Source: Sphingobacterium bovisgrunnientis
GTDB lineage: Bacteria; Bacteroidota; Bacteroidia; Sphingobacteriales; Sphingobacteriaceae
NCBI RefSeq assembly: GCF_009829085.1
Contig: NZ_WUQY01000010.1
Coordinates: 1 to 64,000, forward strand
Length of the DNA: 64,000 nucleotides
Reading direction: 5' to 3'
The number at the start of each line of letters is the position of its first letter. Positions within the stretch are counted from its first letter, which is position 1. Shown one piece after another: positions 56,005 through 64,000 of this stretch. The notes under the pieces are model-generated. The model searched no databases. It was not told where the DNA came from and saw only the letters and a program-made list of their open reading frames with translations. The translations under genes and the position numbers were made by a program.

Positions 56005-56850
56005 ACAGAATAAAAACTGAATCACTAATACCAAATCCAACAAATATACATTCAAAAAACTATTCTGCTCTTTAAATATTTTGGTTTTGAAAAGTATCAA
56101 CACCAAAACATCACATACTATTAAGCCTATTTTGATGTCGCTTGAAGTAGGCATGGCTAAAACCAATAAAATGTGCACCAAACCTAACATGTAGCAAAGA
56201 TTCTGCGCCTTTACCTGTCCCAAAGCTAAAGGAACAGTTTTCAAATGATAGTAAGAGTCTTGCTTCATGTCCCGTATATCAAATGGTAACGTGACCAACA
56301 GAATAAATAAAAATTTACAACTCAGCACATAAAGTAAGCTTGTCCATTCTACAGCTTGTAAATTGTTGCTGTGCTCTATATTAACCAATCCTACAGTACT
56401 TAACGACCAAATTAAAGCAATATGAAAGACCTTGATATAAGGCACATGCCGAAAATTTTTCCATTGCCCATGATTTTTCAATATTGGCAACGCATAAGCC
56501 AAACTTAAAACTCCTATAAAACCTAAATATACAAAGGTATGAAAATGAATTTGCGTCAGTGTGTATAATAACAATAGTGAAGCTATTGCATTCAGCGTCC
56601 AAAACACATGCATATTTCCGAAAATCCAGCGCGTACGCTCATAAGGAGATGTCTTATGGTCATTTGGCTTTGAAATCCAAATGCTCAAATTATAAAGCAA
56701 CAAAGTCGCTGAGAACTCTAAAATAACAACATTGAAATTGTAAGGAATTTGAAAAATCAAATAACTCAAGAGCACTTGTGCACCTGCTGCCAAAGCAATC
56801 AAGAGATTCGTAAATACGATAATTTTCCAAACACCCATATGTGATTTCAC
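55966..56850 (-). CDS. UbiA-like polytopic membrane protein lacking the first Asp motif
   Basis: A 294-residue protein with about eight membrane helices. It looks like a UbiA prenyltransferase in topology, and the second Asp-rich loop is clear: LPFDIRDMKQDSYYHLKTVPLALG (about 195-218), equivalent to DxxxD with the following KT block. The first loop (NDxxDxxxD in true UbiA enzymes) is replaced by ISKPNDHKTSPYERTRW (about 58-74). It may be a degenerate or non-catalytic relative, or have a different substrate. The gene overlaps the end of the SerA-like gene and is divergent from acs. Confidence 0.65.
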   Translation of the reverse strand: MKSHMGVWKIIVFTNLLIALAAGAQVLLSYLIFQIPYNFNVVILEFSATLLLYNLSIWISKPNDHKTSPYERTRWIFGNMHVFWTLNAIASLLLLYTLTQIHFHTFVYLGFIGVLSLAYALPILKNHGQWKNFRHVPYIKVFHIALIWSLSTVGLVNIEHSNNLQAVEWTSLLYVLSCKFLFILLVTLPFDIRDMKQDSYYHLKTVPLALGQVKAQNLCYMLGLVHILLVLAMPTSSDIKIGLIVCDVLVLILFKTKIFKEQNSFLNVYLLDLVLVIQFLFCLFSVQIANNFIR

Positions 56851-57038
56851 GACATAAATTTATTCACTTTGACACAGATAATTACTAATTATATACTGTT
56901 TTTATTCGCTTTTAATATCTAAAAAAATTAAATTAGCCTCTATATCAGGCGTTTTACCACATTGAATAAATGAATGTCTGAAATGGATAACTAAGTATAA
57001 TAAGAATATAAACCTATAGAAATTTAAGCGTAAGAGAG

Positions 57039-58958
57039 ATGAGTTTTCAATTTAAAACTTTTGAAGAGTATCAGGACACTTATAAGAGAAGTGTCGAAAA
57101 TCCAGAGGAATTTTGGGGAGATGTTGCAAGCAACTTTTTTTGGAAAAGAAAATGGACTAACGTCCTAAATTGGAATTTTACAGAACCAGACATCAAATGG
57201 TTTGAAGGTGGTAAATTAAATATTACCGAAAACTGTCTTGATAGACATATTTACAAAAACGGCGATACGCCAGCTATTATTTGGGAACCTAACGACCCAT
57301 CAGAGGCACATCGTATATTGACGTACAAACAACTTTTGAGTAAAGTTGAGCAATTCGCTAACGTCTTAAAAAACAACAACATCAAAAAAGGTGACCGTGT
57401 GTGTATTTATTTACCGATGGTACCTGAATTAGTTATTGCTGTATTGGCGTGTGCACGTATTGGGGCAATTCACTCTGTTGTATTTGGTGGATTCTCCGCA
57501 CAGTCTATCGCAGACCGTATCAATGATGCTGAATGTAAATTGGTCATCACGGCAGATGGTGGTTTCCGTGGTAATAAAGTGTTAGAACTAAAAACTATTG
57601 TTGACGATGCATTAATGCAATGTAAATCAGTAGACAAAGTAATCGTATTGACACGTTCTCGTACGCCTATCTCGATGTTGAAAGGTCGTGATGTATGGTG
57701 GGAAGATGAAATCAAGAAAGTAGAAACACAAGGAAACCCTGCATGTCCTGCTGAAGAAATGGATGCTGAAGATACATTATTCATTCTTTATACCTCTGGC
57801 TCGACTGGCAAACCTAAGGGTGTTGTGCACACTACTGCTGGCTACATGATTTACACGGGCTATACATTTGCTAATACATTCCAATATCAACAGGGTGAAG
57901 TTTATTTTTGTACTGCTGACATAGGTTGGATTACAGGACATAGTTATATAGTATACGGACCACTTTCACAGGGGGCTACTTCATTGATGTTTGAAGGTAT
58001 TCCAACTTTCCCAGATGCGGGGAGATATTGGGATATCGTGGACAAATACAAAGTAAATATTTTATATACTGCACCAACAGCTATTCGTTCGTTGATGGCT
58101 TTTGGTGATGAATATGTAGATTCAAAAGATTTATCTTCATTGCGCGTATTGGGTTCAGTGGGCGAACCGATCAATGAAGAAGCTTGGCATTGGTACAAAG
58201 ACAAAGTTGGTAAAGGGAAATGTCCAATAGCAGATACGTGGTGGCAAACAGAAAATGGTGGTCATTTAATTACTCCTATTGCAGGTGTGACTCCAGAAGT
58301 ACCAGGCTATGCATTATTACCTCTTCCAGGTGTACAACCATGTCTAATGGATGAGAATGGAAAAGAGATTGAAGGAAATGATGTTTCTGGAAATCTTTGC
58401 ATCAAATTCCCTTGGCCAGGCATGTTGCGCACCACTTGGGGTGACCACGAACGTTGTAAACAAACTTATTTCTCTACATACGAAAACATGTATTTCACAG
58501 GAGATGGTTGTTACCGTAACCCTGAAGGCTATTACCGTATTACTGGTCGTGTAGATGATGTATTGAATGTTTCTGGACACCGTATTGGTACAGCGGAAGT
58601 TGAAAATGCGATTAATATGCACTCCGATGTTGTAGAATCTGCGATTGTAGGTTATCCGCACCCAGTAAAAGGTCAAGGAATATATGCCTATGTTATTGCA
58701 AATCATCACATCGATGCAGACAAAACACGTCAAGATATTTTGCAAACAGTGACACGTTTGATTGGCGCTATCGCAAAACCTGATATTATCCAATTCGTAT
58801 CCGATTTACCAAAAACGCGTTCTGGAAAAATCATGCGTAGAATTTTGCGCAAAGTAGCTGAAAATGATTTGGGAAGTTTGGGAGATACTTCTACATTACA
58901 AGACCCTACAGTGGTTGACAAAATTATTGAAGGAGCTCAAAATTTAAAAAATAAATAA
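57039..58958 (+). CDS. acs: Acetyl-CoA synthetase
   Basis: A 639-residue AMP-forming acyl-adenylate enzyme that activates acetate to acetyl-CoA. ATP-binding P-loop YTSGSTGKPKGVVHT (about 247-261), core WWQTENGGHLITP (about 395-407), the adenosine motif YFTGDGCYRNPEGYY, hinge ITGRVDDVLNVSGHRIGTAEVE (about 500-521) and the C-terminal catalytic lysine in SGKIMRR (Lys597), the site acetylated in Acs regulation. Length agrees with Acs. Followed by its own terminator. Confidence 0.95.
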   Translation: MSFQFKTFEEYQDTYKRSVENPEEFWGDVASNFFWKRKWTNVLNWNFTEPDIKWFEGGKLNITENCLDRHIYKNGDTPAIIWEPNDPSEAHRILTYKQLLSKVEQFANVLKNNNIKKGDRVCIYLPMVPELVIAVLACARIGAIHSVVFGGFSAQSIADRINDAECKLVITADGGFRGNKVLELKTIVDDALMQCKSVDKVIVLTRSRTPISMLKGRDVWWEDEIKKVETQGNPACPAEEMDAEDTLFILYTSGSTGKPKGVVHTTAGYMIYTGYTFANTFQYQQGEVYFCTADIGWITGHSYIVYGPLSQGATSLMFEGIPTFPDAGRYWDIVDKYKVNILYTAPTAIRSLMAFGDEYVDSKDLSSLRVLGSVGEPINEEAWHWYKDKVGKGKCPIADTWWQTENGGHLITPIAGVTPEVPGYALLPLPGVQPCLMDENGKEIEGNDVSGNLCIKFPWPGMLRTTWGDHERCKQTYFSTYENMYFTGDGCYRNPEGYYRITGRVDDVLNVSGHRIGTAEVENAINMHSDVVESAIVGYPHPVKGQGIYAYVIANHHIDADKTRQDILQTVTRLIGAIAKPDIIQFVSDLPKTRSGKIMRRILRKVAENDLGSLGDTSTLQDPTVVDKIIEGAQNLKNK

Positions 58959-58965
58959 AACAGAG

Positions 58966-58990
58966 AGGATAGCCAAAAGCTATCCTTTTG
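58966..58990 (+). terminator. Terminator of acs
   Basis: 8-bp stem AGGATAGC/GCTATCCT (58966-58973, 58979-58986), loop CAAAA, then TTTTG. Confidence 0.85.
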
Positions 58991-59010
58991 ATTTTTAAAC
59001 TTTTATTAAA

Positions 59011-59034
59011 ATAATGTATATTCGTATACATTAT
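59011..59034 (+). promoter_or_regulatory. Perfect 10-bp palindrome at the promoter of the esterase gene
   Basis: ATAATGTATA (59011-59020), TTCG, TATACATTAT (59025-59034) form a perfect inverted repeat ending 7 bp before the ATG. It contains TATATTCG (59017-59024), one base off the -7 consensus. It could be a repressor operator, or in RNA a UUCG-capped hairpin hiding the start codon. Confidence 0.55.
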
Positions 59035-59041
59035 ACCTAGT

Positions 59042-59902
59042 ATGCAAAAAATCTTTTATCTTCTCTTTATCGTATTTCTAATTTCTTCATGTAAAGATGA
59101 TGATTATGAAGCACCATTTGTTGAAACAAGTTATAAAGAAATCAAAGACACAACGTATGGGTATCATATTCGTCACAAGTTAGATTTGTACTTACCAGAG
59201 AATAGGAATATCAATACTAAAATTATTGTAATGATACATGGAGGAGCATGGATTAGTGGTGATAAATCAGAATTGAACGAATCAATCGCTTCCATAAGAG
59301 AACTAGATCCAACGATTGCAATTGCTAACATAAATTACCGCTACATCGATGGACAATCCGTTTTTATAGAAGACCAAATTACTGATGTAAGTAAGGTTAT
59401 TTCTTTTATTTTAGAAAACACCGCAAAATTTAACATAAGCAATAAAATAGCATTGGTAGGTGCGAGTTCTGGCGCACATCTATCCATGATGTATGCGTAT
59501 AAATATGATACATCGAAAGTTATCCGTTCTGTTGGAAATTATTTCGGACCATCACGACTTGACGCAAAGGAATGGTATGATTCTTACAATTTGGGATTAT
59601 TCATTAGCGTTGAAGATTTACTTTATCCACTTTTTGGGAAACCATGGAATCAGGATTTATACAGCTCTTTTAGCCCATATGCCAGTATAAATGCAAGCAA
59701 TGGAAAACCAACAATTTCATTTCATGGCGCTTTAGACCCTGTAGTTCCCAAAGACCATTCCAAAGACTTGGATGCTAAACTCAAACAATTATCTATTCCA
59801 TCCGAATACCATGAATATCCAAATTCTTTCCATATTCTTTTCGATTCAGACTTGGCAGATTCATATCCAAAACTTCTCAACTTCATAAATAAACATTGGT
59901 AA
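59042..59902 (+). CDS. Lipoprotein alpha/beta hydrolase (esterase, BD-FAE-like)
   Basis: A 286-residue lipoprotein. Lipobox LISSC with Cys17 as the lipidated residue followed by acidic KDDD, typical of surface-exposed Bacteroidota lipoproteins. The hydrolase fold has the oxyanion HGGAW (about 75-79), the nucleophile elbow GASSG (about 143-147), acid Asp in GALDPVVPKDHS and catalytic His in PNSFHILFD (about 263-271). Carbohydrate-esterase or peptidase-like activity is plausible; the substrate is unknown. Confidence 0.85.
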   Translation: MQKIFYLLFIVFLISSCKDDDYEAPFVETSYKEIKDTTYGYHIRHKLDLYLPENRNINTKIIVMIHGGAWISGDKSELNESIASIRELDPTIAIANINYRYIDGQSVFIEDQITDVSKVISFILENTAKFNISNKIALVGASSGAHLSMMYAYKYDTSKVIRSVGNYFGPSRLDAKEWYDSYNLGLFISVEDLLYPLFGKPWNQDLYSSFSPYASINASNGKPTISFHGALDPVVPKDHSKDLDAKLKQLSIPSEYHEYPNSFHILFDSDLADSYPKLLNFINKHW

Positions 59903-60000
59903 TTTAAGACACAAAAATTCAAAAATCGACAATTTATCGCTTCAAAAACCACGTAATTTTACTATTTTTATGGAATTCGTAAATCCATAATAAATTGTAA

Positions 60001-62316
60001 ATGCTATTAACAGTATTATCAGGATTAATATTTTCACTTGTTTTAGTTTTTTTTGGAAGGCAATTTAAAGCCAAATGGAGTATTTTACTCCCCATACTTC
60101 CTACACTTTTATTTCTCTATTTTGCTTACCAAATCCCTTTGATCTCTAGTGGGAGCACATTGGTACAACAAATAAATTGGGTACCAAGCCTAGGTATAAA
60201 TTTTAACTTTAATCTGGATGGATTATCCCTATTATTCGCTGTATTAATAACAGGAATTGGTGCTTGTATTTTCTTTTATGGGCGCGCTTATCTTAAGGGA
60301 CACGCCTACTTTGATCGATTCTTTGGTTACTTGATGCTATTTATGTCCGCTATGTTGGGCGTAGTTCTTTCCGACAATATTTTATTGTTATTTGTATTTT
60401 GGGAACTCACCAGTATCAGTTCGTTTTTCTTAATAGGATTCAATAACGATAGTGCCGATTCACGAAAAAGTGCATTAACAGCGTTAGGAATTACAGGATT
60501 TGGGGGATTTTTCTTATTGCTAGCACTTGTGCTGATGGGAAATGTTGCTGGAACTTATACTATTTCAGAACTAATCGACCATCGCGACGTTATATTAAAT
60601 CATCAATTATATCCTTTAATAATCGGATTATTGTTTGTTGGGGCTTTTACTAAATCAGCACAATTCCCATTCCATTTCTGGTTGCCAGGAGCGATGAAAG
60701 CACCAACTCCAGTATCTGCATACTTACATTCTGCAACGATGGTAAAAGCTGGTATTTTTATACTGGCAAGATTTACACCGATTTTGGGTGACCATGTTTA
60801 TTGGAATACAACATTAATCGTAGTTGGTGGAATAACGATGCTTTATGCGGCTATTCATTCGCTATTCAGAATTGATATGAAAGCTATTTTGGCTTATTCG
60901 ACGATATCAGCCTTGGGCGTATTGACCTTTTTATTGGGTTTGGGCACAAAAGAAGCGATGGTCGCAGTAGCTGTTTTTATTTTAGCACACGCACTTTACA
61001 AAGCAACTTTATTCATGGTGACGGGTATTGTTGATCACGAAACACATACACGCGATATTACCGTACTTTCGGGACTTCGGAAAGTACTTGCACCTGTGGC
61101 GTTAGCTGGAATTCTTGCAGCATTATCAAGTGCTGGATTACCCTTTATTACGTTTGGATTTATTGGCAAAGATCTAATTTACGAAGCTACTTTACATTAT
61201 AGCCTACCAGAATGGGTTTGGATTTTGACAGGCTTGGCTGTAGTAACCAATATTGGTTTGGTGGCTGCAGGTTTTATGGCAGGTATAAAACCATTTGTTG
61301 GTGCTCTTCCTCAAGAGTTTGAAAAAGTCCATTTACCATACAAAGCAATGTGGATTCCACCACTGATATTGGCGATTGGTGGCATTTTCTTCGGGATTTT
61401 ACCTGCATTTGCTGGTGATTACCTTACCACTGCTGCTGCAAATACTATTTGGGGACAAGACACAGAATCACACTTAAAAGTATGGCATGGGTTTAACACG
61501 GTTTTAATATTAAGTCTTATAACACTTGCGCTAGGTGCACTAATCTATTGGATTAACAAACCTAGTTTGTCAAAGCTACAAGCTGTTGAGAAATTAAATA
61601 GCATCTCCCCTCAACGTATTATTACGGGCTACGCGAATGATATATTAAGATTTTCCGAATGGTATACAAATCTATTTCACAATGGGTATTTGAGATCGTA
61701 TCATCTGAAAATTATTCTTTTTGCGGAAGCATTAATCGCATATAGACTTTGGTTGAGCGGACCTATCAAACTCGATATTTGGACACTAACCTATCCAGAT
61801 TGGTATGAGATAGCAATTGTTATTATATTAATTGGTGCGGTTTATATTGTGGTCACTACCCCATCCCGATTGACAGCTGTAGTAGCGATGAGTGTCATCG
61901 GGTATTGTATCTGTTTGATATTTGTGATTTATAGTGCGCCAGATTTAGCGATGACACAATTTACAATTGACACATTAAGTACTGTACTTTTTGTATTGGT
62001 ATTGTATAAACTTCCTCCATTCATCAATTTAACAAGTAAAGCGGTATTGGTGAGAGATGCTTTTGTAGCAGCGGGCTTCGGTATTATTTTATCGTTAGTT
62101 GCTTTGAAAGTGTGGTCAGAACCTATTTCTGCAGAAATATCAGATTTCTATGGAGAAAATGCTTATTTATTAGCAAAAGGTAAAAACGTTGTTAATGTAA
62201 TCTTAGTAGACTTTAGAGGCATTGACACGATGTTCGAAACTGTGGTATTGAGTATCGCAGCAATTGGGGTGTATAGTTTGATTCGTTTACGCTTAAAATC
62301 TACGGAGAAAGAATAA
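60001..62316 (+). CDS. mrpA: Mrp Na+/H+ antiporter subunit A
   Basis: A 771-residue NuoL-like subunit of the multi-protein Mrp antiporter. N-terminal ~500 residues are the antiporter domain ([15 protein letters not shown] about 126-140; [31 protein letters not shown] about 226-256). The C-terminal part is the MrpA-specific DUF4040/MrpB-like extension ([24 protein letters not shown] and [22 protein letters not shown], about 638-741). First gene of the operon; it exchanges cytoplasmic Na+ for H+, aiding sodium and alkali tolerance. Only one base lies between its stop and mrpB. Confidence 0.93.
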   Translation: MLLTVLSGLIFSLVLVFFGRQFKAKWSILLPILPTLLFLYFAYQIPLISSGSTLVQQINWVPSLGINFNFNLDGLSLLFAVLITGIGACIFFYGRAYLKGHAYFDRFFGYLMLFMSAMLGVVLSDNILLLFVFWELTSISSFFLIGFNNDSADSRKSALTALGITGFGGFFLLLALVLMGNVAGTYTISELIDHRDVILNHQLYPLIIGLLFVGAFTKSAQFPFHFWLPGAMKAPTPVSAYLHSATMVKAGIFILARFTPILGDHVYWNTTLIVVGGITMLYAAIHSLFRIDMKAILAYSTISALGVLTFLLGLGTKEAMVAVAVFILAHALYKATLFMVTGIVDHETHTRDITVLSGLRKVLAPVALAGILAALSSAGLPFITFGFIGKDLIYEATLHYSLPEWVWILTGLAVVTNIGLVAAGFMAGIKPFVGALPQEFEKVHLPYKAMWIPPLILAIGGIFFGILPAFAGDYLTTAAANTIWGQDTESHLKVWHGFNTVLILSLITLALGALIYWINKPSLSKLQAVEKLNSISPQRIITGYANDILRFSEWYTNLFHNGYLRSYHLKIILFAEALIAYRLWLSGPIKLDIWTLTYPDWYEIAIVIILIGAVYIVVTTPSRLTAVVAMSVIGYCICLIFVIYSAPDLAMTQFTIDTLSTVLFVLVLYKLPPFINLTSKAVLVRDAFVAAGFGIILSLVALKVWSEPISAEISDFYGENAYLLAKGKNVVNVILVDFRGIDTMFETVVLSIAAIGVYSLIRLRLKSTEKE

Positions 62317-62317
62317 T

Positions 62318-62743
62318 ATGAAGAGTCCTATATTACAATCTGCAACAAAATACTTGCTCCCGATTTTACTTTTGTTCTCTGTGTTCTTATTACTACGTGG
62401 ACACTATTATCCTGGTGGCGGATTTGTCGGTGGGCTCGTTGCGTCTATTGCTTTTGTGTTACATAGTTTCGCAAATGGTACAGAGTCTACAATGAAAATT
62501 TTAAAAAGAAAACCGCTATCACTGATCCCAATAGGATTGGGCACTTCTGCATTGAGCGTAACCATTCCTTTATTATTAGGCTATCCGCCTATGACAGGAT
62601 TGTGGTTTGAAGAGCCTATTCCTTTTATAGGAATGATTGGTTCGTCTTTATTTTTTGATTTAGGGGTGTATTTGGTAGTTATTGGTGTGGTCTTAACAAT
62701 CCTATTTACCATTTCCCTTAATAATTTAGAAGAGAAAAATTAA
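62318..62743 (+). CDS. mrpB: Mrp antiporter subunit B (MnhB)
   Basis: A 141-residue, four-helix membrane protein of the MnhB family, with the signature [30 protein letters not shown] (about 25-54). Essential structural subunit of the Mrp complex. Ends one base into the mrpC start (TAATG). Confidence 0.93.
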   Translation: MKSPILQSATKYLLPILLLFSVFLLLRGHYYPGGGFVGGLVASIAFVLHSFANGTESTMKILKRKPLSLIPIGLGTSALSVTIPLLLGYPPMTGLWFEEPIPFIGMIGSSLFFDLGVYLVVIGVVLTILFTISLNNLEEKN

Positions 62744-63099
62744 TGGAGTTATTACTTATCATATTAATAGGTTTATTGTATTCCGCTGGAGTCTACCTCA
62801 TTCTGCGAAGAAGTATGGTGAAACTCTTGTTGGGAATTATGTTTTTGGGAACAGGAGCTAATATCCTCATCTTTTTATTGGGAGGTATTACTAAAGGAAA
62901 GCCTCCTGTGATCGATGAAGCTGCTAAAATGTTTCAAGATAATTATGCAGATCCGATTCCTCAAGCCTTAATATTGACGGCGATTGTAATTAGTTTCGCT
63001 TTGACAGCATTTGCTATTGTATTACTCAAAAGAGTATATGCTTTGGTTGATTCAGATGATTTGGACGATTTAAATACACCGGAGGAGGAAGATATATGA
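62743..63099 (+). CDS. mrpC: Mrp antiporter subunit C (NuoK homologue)
   Basis: A 118-residue three-helix subunit homologous to NuoK, whose counterpart is also in this window. Blocks: SAGVYLILRRSMVKLLLGIMFLGTGANILIFLLG and DPIPQALILTAIVISFALTAFAIVLL (about 70-95). The C-terminal acidic tail SDDLDDLNTPEEEDI is an extension beyond NuoK. Overlaps mrpD by four bases (ATGA). Confidence 0.92.
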   Translation: MELLLIILIGLLYSAGVYLILRRSMVKLLLGIMFLGTGANILIFLLGGITKGKPPVIDEAAKMFQDNYADPIPQALILTAIVISFALTAFAIVLLKRVYALVDSDDLDDLNTPEEEDI

Positions 63100-64000
63100 T
63101 TGATAACCACATTTTAGGTCCGGTATTTATACATTTATTCACCGCCATCCTACAATTAATTACGTGGCGAAAAACCGTTACACAGCGTTTCATAAGTGGA
63201 ATAGGCTCATTCCTAGGTGTACTTGTTTCTATACGTTTGTTGTCAAAAGTTTACGATCAAGGCATTCTGACATTAAACGCTTCCAACTGGGATGCGCCAT
63301 TCGGAATTGTCTTTGTCGCCGATTTATTAAGCAGTACCTTGGTATTAATAACCTCGATTGCGGGATTGGCCGTATCGTTATTCTCTTCAACTGGAATCAA
63401 TAGACAACGAATGCTCTATGGCTACTTCCCTATTTTCCATTTCTTGGTAATGGGTTTGAACGGTGCGTTTTTAACAGGTGATATATTCAATTTATACGTG
63501 TGGTTTGAGGTTATTATTATATCTTCTTTCGTCTTAATGACTTTAGGAGGCCGTAAAACACAGCTCGAAGGTGCCGTAAAATATATGGCTCTCAATATAT
63601 TAGCCTCCACATTTTTCTTAACAGGAATTGGTATTCTGTATGGAATCACAGGATCATTGAATATGGCTGACCTTTCGCAAAAGATTAAATTGGTCGATAA
63701 CCAATTCTTGATTGGTATTACGTCTACATTCTTTTTAATGGGTTTTGGTATTAAATCTGCCGTATTCCCGTTATATTATTGGCTTCCATCCTCCTACCAT
63801 ACGCCTCCTTCAGCGGTAGCTGCTACCTTTGGGGGTTTGTTAACCAAAGTCGGAATCTATGCTATGTTGCGTGTATTCAGTTTGATCTTTATACCAGATG
63901 AATTCACTCGCAATTTGTTAATGGTATTAGCCGTGTTAACAATAATAACAGGAAGTTTGGGTGCTTTAATCAAGCTTAATATTAGACGTCTGTTTTCGTA
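63096..64000 (+). CDS. mrpD: Mrp antiporter subunit D (5' part, continues past the window)
   Basis: An open frame from the ATG in the mrpC stop overlap to the window end, about 301 codons without a stop. The protein starts MIDNHILGPVFIHLFTAIL and carries MrpD/NuoM-N-like pump blocks including YVWFEVIIISSFVLMTLGG, FPLYYWLPSSYHTPPSAVAATFGGLLTKVGIYA and KLNIRRLFS at the edge. A complete MrpD has about 490-500 residues, so roughly 190 remain outside. mrpE-G are expected further on. Confidence 0.92.
   Translation, partial: MIDNHILGPVFIHLFTAILQLITWRKTVTQRFISGIGSFLGVLVSIRLLSKVYDQGILTLNASNWDAPFGIVFVADLLSSTLVLITSIAGLAVSLFSSTGINRQRMLYGYFPIFHFLVMGLNGAFLTGDIFNLYVWFEVIIISSFVLMTLGGRKTQLEGAVKYMALNILASTFFLTGIGILYGITGSLNMADLSQKIKLVDNQFLIGITSTFFLMGFGIKSAVFPLYYWLPSSYHTPPSAVAATFGGLLTKVGIYAMLRVFSLIFIPDEFTRNLLMVLAVLTIITGSLGALIKLNIRRLFS

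Noticed and set aside
58344..58793. 149-codon minus-strand ORF inside acs
   Set aside because: Antisense shadow of a strongly conserved gene; composition follows the acs codons.
1..64000. CRISPR arrays, prophage, complete IS elements, rRNA and riboswitches
   Set aside because: I looked for regularly spaced repeats, integrase/transposase motifs, rRNA blocks and conserved riboswitch cores and saw none.

Overview
This window is a low-GC chromosomal stretch of a Bacteroidota bacterium, most likely a member of the Sphingobacteriaceae (Sphingobacterium-like). The evidence is several upstream sites matching the Bacteroidota sigma-A -7 motif TAnnTTTG, weak ribosome binding sites, a CXXXY-type CcmE, a stand-alone MnmD, an OmpA/PorP-style outer-membrane protein, a PKD/beta-barrel protein and a family of genes typical of that group (GH3, DUF255, LptB next to RecJ, KhtT/CPA2). 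The family assignment is inference; no rRNA is present.

Layout. 1-9.2 kb: an orphan membrane histidine kinase, then a tight operon nuoHIJKLMN encoding the membrane arm of complex I plus the NuoI ferredoxin subunit. 9.2-15.6 kb: an AT-rich accessory patch with five surface-glycan glycosyltransferase genes in mixed orientation and a secreted sulfatase. 15.8-21 kb: tRNA-Ser, a SixA-like phosphatase, a DUF255 thioredoxin-fold protein, a SlyD/FKBP isomerase, MnmD and a dicarboxylate/glutamate symporter. 21-25 kb: cytochrome c maturation genes ccmE (cysteine variant) and ccmF, followed by a DUF2520 dehydrogenase-like gene. 25-36 kb: housekeeping genes (FMN glutamate synthase-like, MarR, omega-amidase, polyprenyl synthase, GT4, SufT-like, KhtT-like plus CPA2 antiporter, metallo-beta-lactamase fold hydrolase, recJ, lptB, GH3).

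37.9-43.8 kb is the most unusual block. An ECF sigma factor and a membrane protein with anti-sigma topology and periplasmic TPRs face a secreted PKD/beta-barrel protein and an exported TPR-CHAT protein that keeps its His/Cys dyad and has a C-terminal membrane anchor. I read this as a possible cell-envelope sensing module in which a caspase-like protease acts on the anti-sigma protein; that reading is inference.

43.9-60 kb: an OmpA-family protein, ilvE, a secreted NTF2-like protein behind a two-helical-turn direct repeat, mscS, miaA, a pRiA4b ORF-3-like acidic protein, a CCA-adding enzyme, pdxA, a REP-like palindromic intergenic element, rsmA, a FAD monooxygenase, a SerA-like dehydrogenase, a UbiA-like membrane protein lacking its first Asp motif, acs and a lipoprotein esterase behind a perfect palindrome. 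60-64 kb: the start of an Mrp Na+/H+ antiporter operon (mrpA, B, C and a partial mrpD running off the window). The window therefore begins and ends with two evolutionarily related ion-pumping machines, complex I and Mrp.
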